This document shows positions 42,487-51,608 of a stretch of 57,462 bases of DNA, one piece after another (position 1 is the first letter of the stretch; each line of letters starts with the position of its first letter). Under the pieces are notes generated by a model, which saw only the letters and a list, made by a program, of their open reading frames with translations, made no database searches and was not told the DNA's origin. Made by a program: the position numbers and the translations under genes. The DNA lies in assembly GCA_016930055.1 (NCBI GenBank), contig JAFGHP010000018.1, forward strand, positions 1 through 57,462. The letters run 5' to 3'. Source of the DNA: Candidatus Bathyarchaeota archaeon (lineage in GTDB: Archaea; Thermoproteota; Bathyarchaeia; TCS64).

Positions 42487-44367
42487 TTATTGAGGCTTAT
42501 TTTCGTCATCAACAACTTTGAATTCAGCATCTACTGTTTTAGCACCTTGATCTTTCTGTGCATCTGGTTGAGGAGCACTAGCTTGTTCTTTTGCTTGTTG
42601 TTCTGCTGCGGTTTGTTTATAGATCTCTGCACCAGCTTCTTGTACAATTTTTGTCAGATCTTCCATTTTAGTTTTAATATCGCTAAGGTCATCGGTTTTT
42701 ACAGAGTTTTTAAGGGCATCAAGGCTTACTTGAATTTTATTTTTTAATTCTTCGGGTAATTTATCACCTACTTCAGTAAGTGTTTTTTCTGTTGTATAGA
42801 TTAATGAGTCTGCATTATTTTTTATTTCAGCTGTTTCTTTTGCTAATCTATCTGCTTCCGCATATTTTTCTGCTTCTGCCATCAACCGTTCTTTCTCTGC
42901 TTGCGTCATTTTTGTTGAAGCACTTATTGTGATTCCCATTTTCTTTCCTGTACCCAAGTCTTTTGCTGATACATTTAGTACTCCGTCTGTGTTTATGTCA
43001 AAATTTACTTCAATTTGAGGAACGCCTCTTGGAGCTGGGGGGATCCCTGTTAAATCAAATCGACCTAAACTTATGTTATCTTTTGCCATGGCTCTTTCTC
43101 CTTGTAAAACGTGAATAGTGACTGCTGTCTGCATATCTGCTGCGGTACTGAATACCTGCGTTTGTTTAGTTGGTATCGTAGCATTTTTCTCTATGATCTT
43201 AGTCATCACTCCACCAAGGGTTTCTACACCTAAACTTAGGGGTGTAACATCCAATAGTACAATATCACTAATTTCACCTGCAATGATTGCGCCCTGAATA
43301 GCTGCTCCCATAGCTACACATTCCATTGGATCTAATCCACGTTCAGGTTTTTTGCCTACTGTCTCTTCAACTATTTGTTGGACAAGGGGCATTTTAGTCA
43401 TTCCGCCAAAGAGAATAATTTTGTCTATGTTCGCAGAAGTAATTTTTGCGTCTTCAATTGTTCTTAAAATAGGTGTTCTAATTTTTTCTACGATAGAACG
43501 AGCTATTTGTTCAAGTTTTGCTCTGGTTAAAGTGATGTGCATGTTTTTGGGTCCCGAAGAATCCATAGCAATGTAGGGTAAGTCAATATCAGTTGTGAAA
43601 ACATTACTTAGCTCAATCTTTGCTTTTTCAGCAACGTCTTTTAACCTAGCCATCGCTTTAAGGTCTTTAGTTAAATCTATGCCATCAGTTCTTTTGAATT
43701 CATTAACAAGCCAATCCATTATTGCCTTATCTACATCTGCTCCACCGGTTTGAGTGTCACCACTAGTGGATAGTACTTCAAATACTCCTCCACCAAAATC
43801 CATTACAGTTGTATCATTTGTGCCCCCACCAAAGCTGAACACAAGAATCTTCATTTCTTTATCTGCTTTATCTAAGCCATATGCGAGAGCAGCGGCTGTA
43901 GGCTCGTTTATTATACGTGTAACTTTTAAACCAGCTATTTCACCTGCATCTATTGTAGCTTGCCTTTGATTATCGTTAAAGTGTGCAGGTACAGTAATTA
44001 CTGCTTTAATGACTTTCTCTCCCAGAAATGTCTCAGAATCTCTAAGAATTTTCTGAAGAATGAAAGCACTAATCTGCTGTGGTGTATAAGTCTTCCCGTG
44101 TAAGGTGATTACTTTACTGGTTCCCATCAGTCTCTTTGCTTCTCTTACTGTACCTTCTGGATTAGTGATGGCTTGCCTTCTTGCTGGTTCACCAACAAGT
44201 AATTGCCCATCAGTAGTAAAAGCTACAACACTTGGAAACATTTTACCTGCTACAGTTGGCCCTTCAGCACTGGGTATAACCACTGGTTTGCCGCCCATAA
44301 CAACTGCTGCTGCACTATTAGTTGTACCTAAATCTATTCCAATGATCTTCTCCCTTTTCTCAGACAT
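42487..44367 (-). CDS. dnaK: Chaperone protein DnaK (Hsp70) with altered phosphate-2 motif
   Basis: ATP-driven chaperone, 626 residues. The nucleotide domain keeps phosphate-1 [10 protein letters not shown], the catalytic Lys in REAKRLMGT and the Glu in [12 protein letters not shown]. The phosphate-2 motif, normally DLGGGTFD, reads SFGGGTND: the Asp equivalent to E. coli D194 is Ser178 (codon AGC, confirmed). The substrate domain ([16 protein letters not shown] onward) and the helical lid are present, with a Gln/Ala-rich tail. The gap to grpE is three bases. The whole sequence is closest, from memory, to archaeal (Thermoplasma-like) DnaK. Altered ATPase kinetics are expected. Confidence 0.95.
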   Translation of the reverse strand: MSEKREKIIGIDLGTTNSAAAVVMGGKPVVIPSAEGPTVAGKMFPSVVAFTTDGQLLVGEPARRQAITNPEGTVREAKRLMGTSKVITLHGKTYTPQQISAFILQKILRDSETFLGEKVIKAVITVPAHFNDNQRQATIDAGEIAGLKVTRIINEPTAAALAYGLDKADKEMKILVFSFGGGTNDTTVMDFGGGVFEVLSTSGDTQTGGADVDKAIMDWLVNEFKRTDGIDLTKDLKAMARLKDVAEKAKIELSNVFTTDIDLPYIAMDSSGPKNMHITLTRAKLEQIARSIVEKIRTPILRTIEDAKITSANIDKIILFGGMTKMPLVQQIVEETVGKKPERGLDPMECVAMGAAIQGAIIAGEISDIVLLDVTPLSLGVETLGGVMTKIIEKNATIPTKQTQVFSTAADMQTAVTIHVLQGERAMAKDNISLGRFDLTGIPPAPRGVPQIEVNFDINTDGVLNVSAKDLGTGKKMGITISASTKMTQAEKERLMAEAEKYAEADRLAKETAEIKNNADSLIYTTEKTLTEVGDKLPEELKNKIQVSLDALKNSVKTDDLSDIKTKMEDLTKIVQEAGAEIYKQTAAEQQAKEQASAPQPDAQKDQGAKTVDAEFKVVDDENKPQ

Positions 44368-44370
44368 GAT

Positions 44371-44898
44371 CTAATTCTCCTTTTTACTCAGAGCCCGGGC
44401 CACCTTGACCATGCTGGCGCGGAGCACCTTATCTTTGTATGTGTAACCCTTCCTTATCTCCTCTACTATTTTACCAGAATCATAATCATCTGTTTCTACT
44501 TCTAAAACAGCCTCATGGTAATATGGATCAAACTTTTCACCGACTGCTTTGATTGGTTTTATTCCTTCTTGTTCTAAGAACTTCATCAGTTTATTGTAAA
44601 CCATTGACACTGCTTGGTGATGTTTTTCTTCGTTTCTTAGATTTGTAACAGCTATTAATAATTCGTCAGCGATTGGTAAAAGTTGACTCAAAAATCGTGT
44701 ATGAGCTCGTTCTATAGCTTCGTCTGATCGTTTTTGGCTTTGTTTTTGTATGTTTTCGAGGTCTGCTTTAACGTATTTTAATTGAGTAAGGTAAGTGTCT
44801 GCTAGTTTTTGTGTCTCTGAAAGTCTTTTCTCGAGTAGAGCTATTGTTTCTTCTGTTTTTAGTTTCTTCTTTTTAGGATTATCTGGCTCTGAGTTCAT
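44371..44898 (-). CDS. grpE: Nucleotide exchange factor GrpE
   Basis: DnaK exchange factor, 175 residues. A long N-terminal coiled coil (EETIALLEKRLSETQKLADTYL...) is followed by the beta domain with the conserved VGEKFDPYYHEAV and GYTYKDKVLRASMVKVA. It sits three bases ahead of dnaK and about 35 bp after the YbaK-like gene, so the order is purB - ybaK-like - grpE - dnaK - dnaJ. A short gap upstream leaves room for a promoter, but no clear heat-shock operator such as CIRCE is present. Confidence 0.95.
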   Translation of the reverse strand: MNSEPDNPKKKKLKTEETIALLEKRLSETQKLADTYLTQLKYVKADLENIQKQSQKRSDEAIERAHTRFLSQLLPIADELLIAVTNLRNEEKHHQAVSMVYNKLMKFLEQEGIKPIKAVGEKFDPYYHEAVLEVETDDYDSGKIVEEIRKGYTYKDKVLRASMVKVARALSKKEN

Positions 44899-44933
44899 TT
44901 CGTTAAATGTGAAAAATGACTTCTATTTATTTG

Positions 44934-45389
44934 TTATTGAGAAATATTAGCGATTTTTGGATTAACCAATTTAATAAAATCCTTGGTCAAAATTTCTAAC
45001 CCATAAAGATGATGCCCAGAACCAAAATTAACTTTATTAAAATTAACAATCTTTGCATCCATAATTACAGGGATATGCATTAATAATGGGCATACTGCCC
45101 CCGGTTTTACACCAGCATATTCTTCTACGTCAGAGTATTTTACTATATGAAGTTTTTCTCCAATAACTAATTCTATTTTTTTAAAATCTACTTTATCTTC
45201 TCCATATAGAAATAATGCATAGCTATGACCATAATCACTTTTAACTATGATTGTTTTACAGATCTCATGTAAATTAATGTCTCCTTTAGAATATTTTACT
45301 ACATCTTTAACAGTATAAGCTCTATCAAGTAATTCTATTAACCGATAAGGAATCGAATTCTCGACAAGTAATTTTTCAACAGTTAACAA
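44934..45389 (-). CDS. YbaK/ProX-type aminoacyl-tRNA deacylase domain protein
   Basis: Single-domain protein of the YbaK/EbsC family, which clears mischarged aminoacyl-tRNAs. The core includes CKTIIVKSDYGHSYALFLYG with the Lys that relatives use to bind the tRNA end, a VKPGAVCPL segment matching the family's G-x-VSPFG-type loop (Cys-Pro-Leu here), and a GSGHHLYGLEI block near the end. The start is TTG 45389, six bases after purB's stop, so it is coupled to purB. Together with DtdA near 53 kb it gives the window two trans-editing enzymes. Substrate amino acid unknown. Confidence 0.82.
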   Translation of the reverse strand: MLTVEKLLVENSIPYRLIELLDRAYTVKDVVKYSKGDINLHEICKTIIVKSDYGHSYALFLYGEDKVDFKKIELVIGEKLHIVKYSDVEEYAGVKPGAVCPLLMHIPVIMDAKIVNFNKVNFGSGHHLYGLEILTKDFIKLVNPKIANISQ

Positions 45390-45395
45390 AATTGG

Positions 45396-46736
45396 TTAAA
45401 GCCGCTTTTTTAGATATGATACTACTTTATCGACTTGTTCAATTGATGTACCAATATATGTATGGGGGTTTAACCAAACTTCAAGTTCATCTTTCGTTAT
45501 TAATTTCATAGCGTCGTCATCTTGTTCAATAATGTCTTTTAGATGACGTTTTTCATTCCAACTTTTTAATGCTAGTCGTCTCATAAGTTCGTGAGCTTTT
45601 TGTCTACCTATTCCTTTATTTGTTAATTCTAGCATTATTCTTTCTGTTAGTATTAAACCATAAGTCATATGAAGATTTTTTTCTATGTTATCATAATCGA
45701 AAGATAAACCTTGACTAATTTTAGTTAATTGCTTAAGAATATAGTCTGTTAGAATAAAGTCTTCAGGGATGTTGATACGTTCCATACTGCTATTGCTAAT
45801 ATCACGTTCATGCTCTAATGCTATAGTATCGAGGCTCGCATTTACACTTCCTCTAATTATTCTAGCTAATCCACAGATGCGTTCAGTATTGCTGGGATTA
45901 AGTTTCTGAGGCATAGTTGAACTAGGACTCCGTATTAACTCAGAAATTTCAGCAATTTCTGTTCTCTGAAGGTTGCGGAATTCTAAACTAACTTTATCTA
46001 GTGTTCCAGCAATTAATGCTAATAAACATAGTAATTCTGCATGCCTATCTCTTTGAATTATTTGATTACTAATTAAAACAGGTTCTAATCCTAAGCGTTC
46101 CATAGTAATTCGCTGTATTTCAAAACCTTTCTCACCGAAACTTGCCATAGTGCCTATCGCACCATTCATTTTTCCTACTAAAACTCGTTTCTTAATCTCA
46201 GCTAATCTATCTAAGTGCCTACTTATTTCTGATGCCCATAATGCAAATTTCATGCCATATGTCATTGGTAAAGCATGCTGACCATGAGTTCTACCTATAC
46301 AAACCGTAGTCCGGTGGGTCTCTGCTTTAATAATGAATTCATGTAATAATTCCTTAAGATCAGCTTCAATAAGGTTTAATGCTTTTTTCAGTTGTAATGC
46401 AAGAGCGGTGTCTTCGATATCATAACTAGTTGCTCCAAGATGGATATATCCACCAGCTTCTTTCTCACAGACTTCCTGTAAAGCATAGACCATAGCTAAT
46501 AGATCATGTTTTGTTAATTTTTCTTCAATCTCTTTAACACGTTCAACTTTCACGAGTCTTATGTTAGCTTTTTTTTCTATTTCTTCAGCAATCTCTCTTG
46601 AGAAAGAACCAACTTCAGAATGGGCCCATGCTAATGCAACCTCAACATCAAGCCAGCTTTGTAGTTTCGATTCTTCAGTAAATATTGAATACATCTCTGG
46701 ATAGCTATATCTAAATTCTATTGGATGAACAGGCAT
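45396..46736 (-). CDS. purB: Adenylosuccinate lyase
   Basis: Cleaves adenylosuccinate and SAICAR with release of fumarate; homotetramer. Family signature RSPSSTMPQKLNPSN (SSxMPxKxNP, about residue 285) contains the mobile catalytic loop; GRTHGQHALPMTYG holds the catalytic His, and GATSYDIEDTA is the first conserved region. The ORF track starts at TTG 46745; I prefer the ATG at 46736 (MPVHPIEFRY). It heads the minus-strand run that continues into the chaperone genes. Its product uses what PurA (40.2 kb) makes. Confidence 0.95.
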   Translation of the reverse strand: MPVHPIEFRYSYPEMYSIFTEESKLQSWLDVEVALAWAHSEVGSFSREIAEEIEKKANIRLVKVERVKEIEEKLTKHDLLAMVYALQEVCEKEAGGYIHLGATSYDIEDTALALQLKKALNLIEADLKELLHEFIIKAETHRTTVCIGRTHGQHALPMTYGMKFALWASEISRHLDRLAEIKKRVLVGKMNGAIGTMASFGEKGFEIQRITMERLGLEPVLISNQIIQRDRHAELLCLLALIAGTLDKVSLEFRNLQRTEIAEISELIRSPSSTMPQKLNPSNTERICGLARIIRGSVNASLDTIALEHERDISNSSMERINIPEDFILTDYILKQLTKISQGLSFDYDNIEKNLHMTYGLILTERIMLELTNKGIGRQKAHELMRRLALKSWNEKRHLKDIIEQDDDAMKLITKDELEVWLNPHTYIGTSIEQVDKVVSYLKKRL

Positions 46737-46859
46737 AGCAATCAATTTAAGCCGATTTTAAATATATAAATATGTCCAATCCAAAACAGGTAATATTGCT
46801 AAAATTATGCAAAAAAAAACGTCATTATTAATAAAGAATATTATCCTAAAGAGTTCAAT

Positions 46860-46898
46860 CCTATTTTTAAAAATGTTGAAATAAACCTATTTTTAAAA
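46860..46898 (+). repeat. 13-bp direct repeat upstream of etfBA
   Basis: CCTATTTTTAAAA occurs exactly twice (46860-46872 and 46886-46898) with a 26-bp period, and a weaker CTAATTTTTATA follows at 46901. The copies lie about 55-93 bases before the etfB start. They may be tandem regulator sites around the promoter; TATA-like content makes alternative promoter elements also possible. Confidence 0.45.
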
Positions 46899-46952
46899 GT
46901 CTAATTTTTATATCAGTTTGATTAGGCTTGATATTAAAGTTGGGGATAACCG

Positions 46953-47750
46953 TTGAGTGCTGAATTAAACATTATAGTATGTATTAAACAAGTTCCAGAA
47001 ACTACTGAAGTAGAATTTGATGAAGAAACTGGTCGATTAAAACGTGAAGGGATTGCAGCAATCATCAATCCTTTTGATGAATATGCAATAGAGACAGGTC
47101 TTCAGATTAAAGAAAAGTATGGAGGAAAAGTCAAGGTTTTAACTATGGGTCCACCTGCAGCTGATCAAGCTCTTCGTGATTCTATTGCTATGGGAGCAGA
47201 GGAAGCATATTTAGCTACTGATCGGGTATTTGCTGGTGCAGATACATGGGCAACAAGTTATACCTTAGCAAAAATCATCAATAATATTGGAAAATTTGAT
47301 CTAATTATTTGTGGGTTAAAAACAACTGATGGTGACACAGGTCAAACAGGCCCAGAGATGGCTGAAACATTAGGAGTTCCATGTATATGCTATGTTAGTG
47401 AAATATTATCTATCGAAAATGGAGTAATTAAAGTAAAACGTAGTCTTGATAATGGCGTTGAATTACTTGAAGCATCTTTACCAATATTAATAACAGTTGG
47501 AAAAGATATTGCACAACCAAGACTAGCTACTTTAAGAGGAAGAATTGCAGCAAGAAAAGCGGTTATTAATCAAATTACTAACAAAGAACTAGGCCTTGAT
47601 ATCAAAACAATTGGTTTAGACGGAAGCTTTACCCGTGTGATAAAAATTTTCACTCCACCATCAACAGCAGGAGGAGAGATTCTACAAGGTACTCCAGAGG
47701 AACTTGCAGAATCAATCTTCCAAAAATTAAAGGAAAAAAAGGTGATTTGA
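46953..47750 (+). CDS. etfB: Electron transfer flavoprotein beta subunit
   Basis: FixA/EtfB-type subunit that forms a heterodimer with EtfA and binds AMP or a second FAD. It begins IIVCIKQVPETTEVEFDEETG, followed by NPFDEYAIE and LTMGPPAADQALRD. The nucleotide-binding signature CGLKTTDGDTGQTGPEMAETLG is complete, and GxxGRIAARKA-type text (RGRIAARKAVIN) follows. Start TTG 46953 after GGGGAT. The gene is followed one base later by etfA. No acyl-CoA dehydrogenase or FixC/FixX partner lies next to it, so the electron donor is unknown. Confidence 0.93.
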   Translation: MSAELNIIVCIKQVPETTEVEFDEETGRLKREGIAAIINPFDEYAIETGLQIKEKYGGKVKVLTMGPPAADQALRDSIAMGAEEAYLATDRVFAGADTWATSYTLAKIINNIGKFDLIICGLKTTDGDTGQTGPEMAETLGVPCICYVSEILSIENGVIKVKRSLDNGVELLEASLPILITVGKDIAQPRLATLRGRIAARKAVINQITNKELGLDIKTIGLDGSFTRVIKIFTPPSTAGGEILQGTPEELAESIFQKLKEKKVI

Positions 47751-47751
47751 T

Positions 47752-48942
47752 ATGAGTGAAAAATCCGTTACAATTACTGATGCTTGCATTGGGTGTGGTG
47801 AATGCACTAAAGCATGTCCTTTTGGATCCATTACTGTGGTTGATGGTTTAGCTGTTGTTAGTGATGATTGTAGAGTTTGTGGAGTATGTGTTGACGCATG
47901 CCCTGTTGATGCAATTAAAATAAAAGAGTTTGAAATAAGTACCCTTTCTGATTTCAAAGGCGTATTAGTGTATGCTGAGCAACATGAAGGAAAAATCCAT
48001 CCAGTTGTTTACGAATTATTAGGAAAAGGAAGAGAATTAGCAGACCAGCTTGGTGAAGAACTTTACACAGTTCTTATTGGGAATAACATTGGTAAACAAG
48101 GTGATCAACTAATTAGTAGAGGTGCTGATCGTGTCTATATCTATGAAGATTCTTCGCTATCTTCTTTCAGAGATGATCCATACACACAAATTCTAGCTGA
48201 ATGCGTTCAAGAATGTAGACCAAGTATCCTATTGATTGGAGCAACAGGTTTAGGAAGAGCTTTAGGTCCACGAGTAGCAGCTAGACTGAAGACAGGTTTA
48301 ACAGCTGATTGTACAGGACTAGAAATTGATCCAGAAACCAACCTACTATTACAAACACGTCCAGCTTATGGAGGAAACATTATGGCAACAATAATTACAC
48401 CAAACAGTCGACCACAAATGGCTACAGTTCGATATAAAGTAATGAATGAAGCAAAAATTGATGAAAAAAGAAATGGAGTAATAATTAATCGCAGTATACC
48501 TAAGTCCTTACAAGATAGGGTTAAAGTTCTTGGATTTGAGCCTATTAAAGAAGAAATAAACATAACTGATGCTGATATCATTGTTGCGGGTGGTAAAGGC
48601 CTAAATGATGCTAATGGTTTCAAACTGCTTGAAGAACTAGCTAAAGAGATAGGTGCAGCAGTTGGTGCAAGCAGACCTACTGTTGATGAAGGGTGGATTA
48701 CTTATAGACATCAGGTAGGATTAAGCGGGAAAACAGTTAGACCAAAACTATATATTGCATGTGGAATTAGTGGGGTAGTTCAGCATCTCGCAGGAATGAA
48801 GACTTCTGACATAATAATTTCTATAAATAAAGATAAAGAAGCACCAATATGCAGTGTATCAACAATAACAGCTATTGGAGACCTCTATGAAGTTATACCA
48901 CGTTTAATAGAAAAAATAAAGACACACAAAAAAAACCAATAA
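47752..48942 (+). CDS. etfA: Electron transfer flavoprotein alpha subunit with N-terminal 2[4Fe-4S] ferredoxin domain
   Basis: EtfA/FixB fused to a ferredoxin. Residues 1-65 carry CIGCGECTKACP and CRVCGVCVDACP, two [4Fe-4S] motifs. The middle is the alpha/beta domain (HEGKIHPVVYELLGKGREL). The C-terminal FAD domain contains SRPTVDEGW, HQVGLSGKTVRPKLYIACGISG and the GDLYEVIP end. Such fusions occur in anaerobes where Etf couples to ferredoxin, sometimes with electron bifurcation; which applies here cannot be decided. It forms an operon with etfB and converges with the M20-like gene. Confidence 0.94.
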   Translation: MSEKSVTITDACIGCGECTKACPFGSITVVDGLAVVSDDCRVCGVCVDACPVDAIKIKEFEISTLSDFKGVLVYAEQHEGKIHPVVYELLGKGRELADQLGEELYTVLIGNNIGKQGDQLISRGADRVYIYEDSSLSSFRDDPYTQILAECVQECRPSILLIGATGLGRALGPRVAARLKTGLTADCTGLEIDPETNLLLQTRPAYGGNIMATIITPNSRPQMATVRYKVMNEAKIDEKRNGVIINRSIPKSLQDRVKVLGFEPIKEEINITDADIIVAGGKGLNDANGFKLLEELAKEIGAAVGASRPTVDEGWITYRHQVGLSGKTVRPKLYIACGISGVVQHLAGMKTSDIIISINKDKEAPICSVSTITAIGDLYEVIPRLIEKIKTHKKNQ

Positions 48943-48971
48943 ATATTTTTACAAAAGATTAGTAAATTTTT

Positions 48972-50162
48972 TTATTCAAGCTTTCCATTTGACAGAGTAT
49001 AACCTATTAAAAAGTTTAATTTAATACCTTCAAAAATTGGCTCAATATTAGCATATTCGTTGGGATAGCTTCTATTTCCACCTCTATCTCCTCCTGTGCT
49101 GATACTTAGGATTCCTTCACTTATCCCTGCATTCATGTTGCAACTCCCTCTGTTACTTATTCTGGGTTCTTTTCCAAGAATCCGAGTTGCTTCCTCTGCT
49201 ACAAGAGTTAAAGGGCTATGCCTTGCACCAGGAATCTGCCCCCCTTTAGTATCTTCAACCATTTCAATCCATGCTTCTAACTGTTCTTCTTCAGCTATTT
49301 CTTCAGCAGTTTGTTTTATTTTTTTAAATAAACCTTCAACAAGAGGTGCTTCAGTACTTCGTAGATCAACACTATGCCAACCATCATCACTTCGGTGGTT
49401 GAAAACGGTTCCTGCATTCAACATACTGATATTTAAATAACAATTTTCAGCCAGTTCAATTTCAAAACATCTAGTTACTGATTTAGCTACACCTTTTGTG
49501 ACGTTGGGTCCAGCTCCAGTCAAAGTATGAGCTTTAGGACCTTTAAAATGAACCTTAAACCAACGAATACTTATAGCACCATAACTAACTGAACCTAAAC
49601 CACCCATAATATCAATTAAATAATCTATTTCACCTTGATGATCTTTAATGAAGCCCTTAGTTCCTGTAAACCCAGTTTCTTCTTCAGTAACACCGACAAT
49701 GTAAATTTTTCCTGTATATTCAATGCCTTTCATAGTAAACATTCTAGCTAATCCTAAAGCGTTTACACAAATTCCACCAATATTAGTACCTGGTCCAATA
49801 AGTTTACCATCTTTTTCGATAATTGGCTTTTCAGTGTTTTTAACTAATTCAGCGACTGTTTTGAGATCGTCCATTGTTGCTAGAAAAACTATTGTTGGAC
49901 CTTTTTTTCCACTGTCAAGTAGAGCCACCGCATTACCTGTAGAATCAATATAGGAATTTTTTATTCCATATTCCTGAAATTTTTTAACCAAATAACGTGC
50001 TCTCAAAATTTCGTTACCACTAGGTGAATAAATTTTAGCAATTGCTTTCCAATCATCAATTAAATCTTTCTTATAACTATCCAAAAGTAAAAATGTTTGA
50101 TTAACTAAGGGTGGTTGGTTATATTCTTCAATTATTTTTTCATAATCTTTAGAGCTAGACAT
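48972..50162 (-). CDS. M20-fold peptidase-like protein lacking metal ligands
   Basis: Two-domain M20 (carboxypeptidase/deacylase) fold of 396 residues. The expected ligand motif GHxD reads FLATMDDL (His to Thr), the bridging Asp region GPGxxDMKGG reads GPGTNIGGI (Asp to Asn), the catalytic Glu pair is kept in VTEEETGFTG, and the final His before PNEY is missing (GGNRSYPNEY). The Thr and Asn codons were checked. A dimerisation domain (about residues 195-310) is present. Loss of three of about five ligands argues against zinc-dependent hydrolysis; a binding or regulatory role, or a different chemistry, is possible. Transcribed alone. Confidence 0.8.
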   Translation of the reverse strand: MSSSKDYEKIIEEYNQPPLVNQTFLLLDSYKKDLIDDWKAIAKIYSPSGNEILRARYLVKKFQEYGIKNSYIDSTGNAVALLDSGKKGPTIVFLATMDDLKTVAELVKNTEKPIIEKDGKLIGPGTNIGGICVNALGLARMFTMKGIEYTGKIYIVGVTEEETGFTGTKGFIKDHQGEIDYLIDIMGGLGSVSYGAISIRWFKVHFKGPKAHTLTGAGPNVTKGVAKSVTRCFEIELAENCYLNISMLNAGTVFNHRSDDGWHSVDLRSTEAPLVEGLFKKIKQTAEEIAEEEQLEAWIEMVEDTKGGQIPGARHSPLTLVAEEATRILGKEPRISNRGSCNMNAGISEGILSISTGGDRGGNRSYPNEYANIEPIFEGIKLNFLIGYTLSNGKLE

Positions 50163-50285
50163 AAATTTATATTATATTACCAAGGTAATATAAAACAAGC
50201 TCTAAAATATTGTTTAAACTCAGATATAAAAAATAAAATTAAATGTTAAAATAAAACAAACGAATTTGATAAAAATTAAAATAAT

Positions 50286-50840
50286 TTATATCCATTTAAT
50301 TTTTGGTTCTTTCTTTAAAGGTATCTCCGGTTTTCCTTTTGGGTAACCTAATAATATTGGTCCATAAATCTCTTCTTTTTCATCTAGTTCTAATACATGG
50401 ACAATTTCTTGGTTATCTTTTATAAGAGACCCAAAATATACATAACAACTACCTAATCCTAAAGATTCTGCTGCAATCATCATGTTTTCGCAGCATAAAC
50501 TACAATTTACTGCACCTCTACCTAAAACAAATAGGATAATTGGGGCTTTATAGTATATAGGATCCTCCATTTTTCCATATTTTTCTGCTTCTTTAGCAGT
50601 CTCAGGTTTACTCATTAAATTATCATAAATTTTTTTCCATTTTGGGTAGGCTGTTTCAAACAATTTTTTTCTCATTGTTTCGCTTTCTACTACAACAAAC
50701 CTCCAACTTTGACTATTTCCACCACTTGGAGCCTCATTTCCAGCAGAAATAATTGTCTCGATTAGATCTTTTGGAACATTTCTATCATCATATGAACGCC
50801 AAGAGCGCCTATTTTTAATTGTTTTAAGAACAAGATTCAT
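50286..50840 (-). CDS. Nitroreductase-family FMN oxidoreductase
   Basis: FMN-dependent oxidoreductase of the nitroreductase superfamily, 184 residues. The FMN phosphate-binding N-terminus is IKNRRSWRSYDDRNVP, followed by AGNEAPSGGNSQSWRFVVVE. The C-terminal block GYPKGKPEIPLKKEP is typical. A CSLCCENMMIAAESLGLGSCY stretch carries three extra cysteines, close together in the dimer region, which is less usual. Physiological substrate unknown; relatives reduce quinones, nitro groups or enones, or cleave FMN-related rings. It is divergent from the dph6 gene. Confidence 0.85.
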   Translation of the reverse strand: MNLVLKTIKNRRSWRSYDDRNVPKDLIETIISAGNEAPSGGNSQSWRFVVVESETMRKKLFETAYPKWKKIYDNLMSKPETAKEAEKYGKMEDPIYYKAPIILFVLGRGAVNCSLCCENMMIAAESLGLGSCYVYFGSLIKDNQEIVHVLELDEKEEIYGPILLGYPKGKPEIPLKKEPKIKWI

Positions 50841-50935
50841 TTAATCACTTAAACGAAGATAACTTATGAAGAGTTTTTAAACATGTTCTTATTAAAAGCT
50901 GAAAACTTTTAAACAGTCAGAAGATTGAGCTACTT

Positions 50936-51607
50936 ATGAGATTAGCATCACTTTTTTCAGGTGGAAAAGACAGCACGTATGCTACTCATTTAATGGAATC
51001 GGAAGGATATAATGTAAAATTTCTTGTAACAATTCAACCTTTACGTGAAGATAGTTGGATGTTTCATAGCATTAACAGCAATCTTACACCTCTAATAGCT
51101 GAAGCATTAGATATACAGGTCATCTCTATGTCTTCTTCAGGTGAAAAAGAAGTTGAGTTGTCTGATTTACATACTGTTCTTAAAAGTCTACCAATTGACG
51201 GGGTTGTTTCTGGTGCAATAGCTTCAAATTACCAGAAGAAAAGAATTGATGAAATTTGTAAGAATCTCAATTTAAAACATTTTTCTCCATTATGGGGTAT
51301 GCCTCCTGAAAAAGTGTTAGATGATGAGATCTCTTCTGGAATGGATATAATATTTACTGCTGTCGCAGCTGCTGGATTTAATGAGCAGTGGTTAGGAAAA
51401 AAATTGGATCAAAACGCTATAAAAGAATTGTCTGTCCTCAATTCACGTTTTGGGCTGAATATTTGTGGTGAAGGAGGAGAATACGAAACATTAGTTCTTG
51501 ATGCCCCATGGTTTAATAAAAAATTAAACATAATAAAAGCTGAAGTTGTTTGGAATGGTACTAATGGAACATATGTTGTTAAGCAAGTTTCTCTCGAAAA
51601 GAAATGA
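50936..51607 (+). CDS. dph6: Diphthine--ammonia ligase family (Dph6, DUF71)
   Basis: ATP-binding amidation enzyme of the MJ0570/DUF71 family; eukaryotic Dph6 performs the last step of diphthamide synthesis on EF-2. The PP loop is LFSGGKDSTYA at the N-terminus; the C-terminal CGEGGEYETLVLDAPWF is the family signature. Length (223) is normal. No dph1/2 or dph5 is in the window, and diphthamide genes have been reported missing from several archaeal lineages, so the substrate is inferred. Neighbouring SelB-like and DtdA genes give a translation-related setting. It converges with the zinc-protein gene, one base between stops. Confidence 0.87.
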   Translation: MRLASLFSGGKDSTYATHLMESEGYNVKFLVTIQPLREDSWMFHSINSNLTPLIAEALDIQVISMSSSGEKEVELSDLHTVLKSLPIDGVVSGAIASNYQKKRIDEICKNLNLKHFSPLWGMPPEKVLDDEISSGMDIIFTAVAAAGFNEQWLGKKLDQNAIKELSVLNSRFGLNICGEGGEYETLVLDAPWFNKKLNIIKAEVVWNGTNGTYVVKQVSLEKK

Positions 51608-51608
51608 A

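Noticed and set aside
44899-44933. CIRCE-type heat-shock operator before grpE
   Set aside because: The 35-bp gap has no TTAGCACTC-like inverted repeat.
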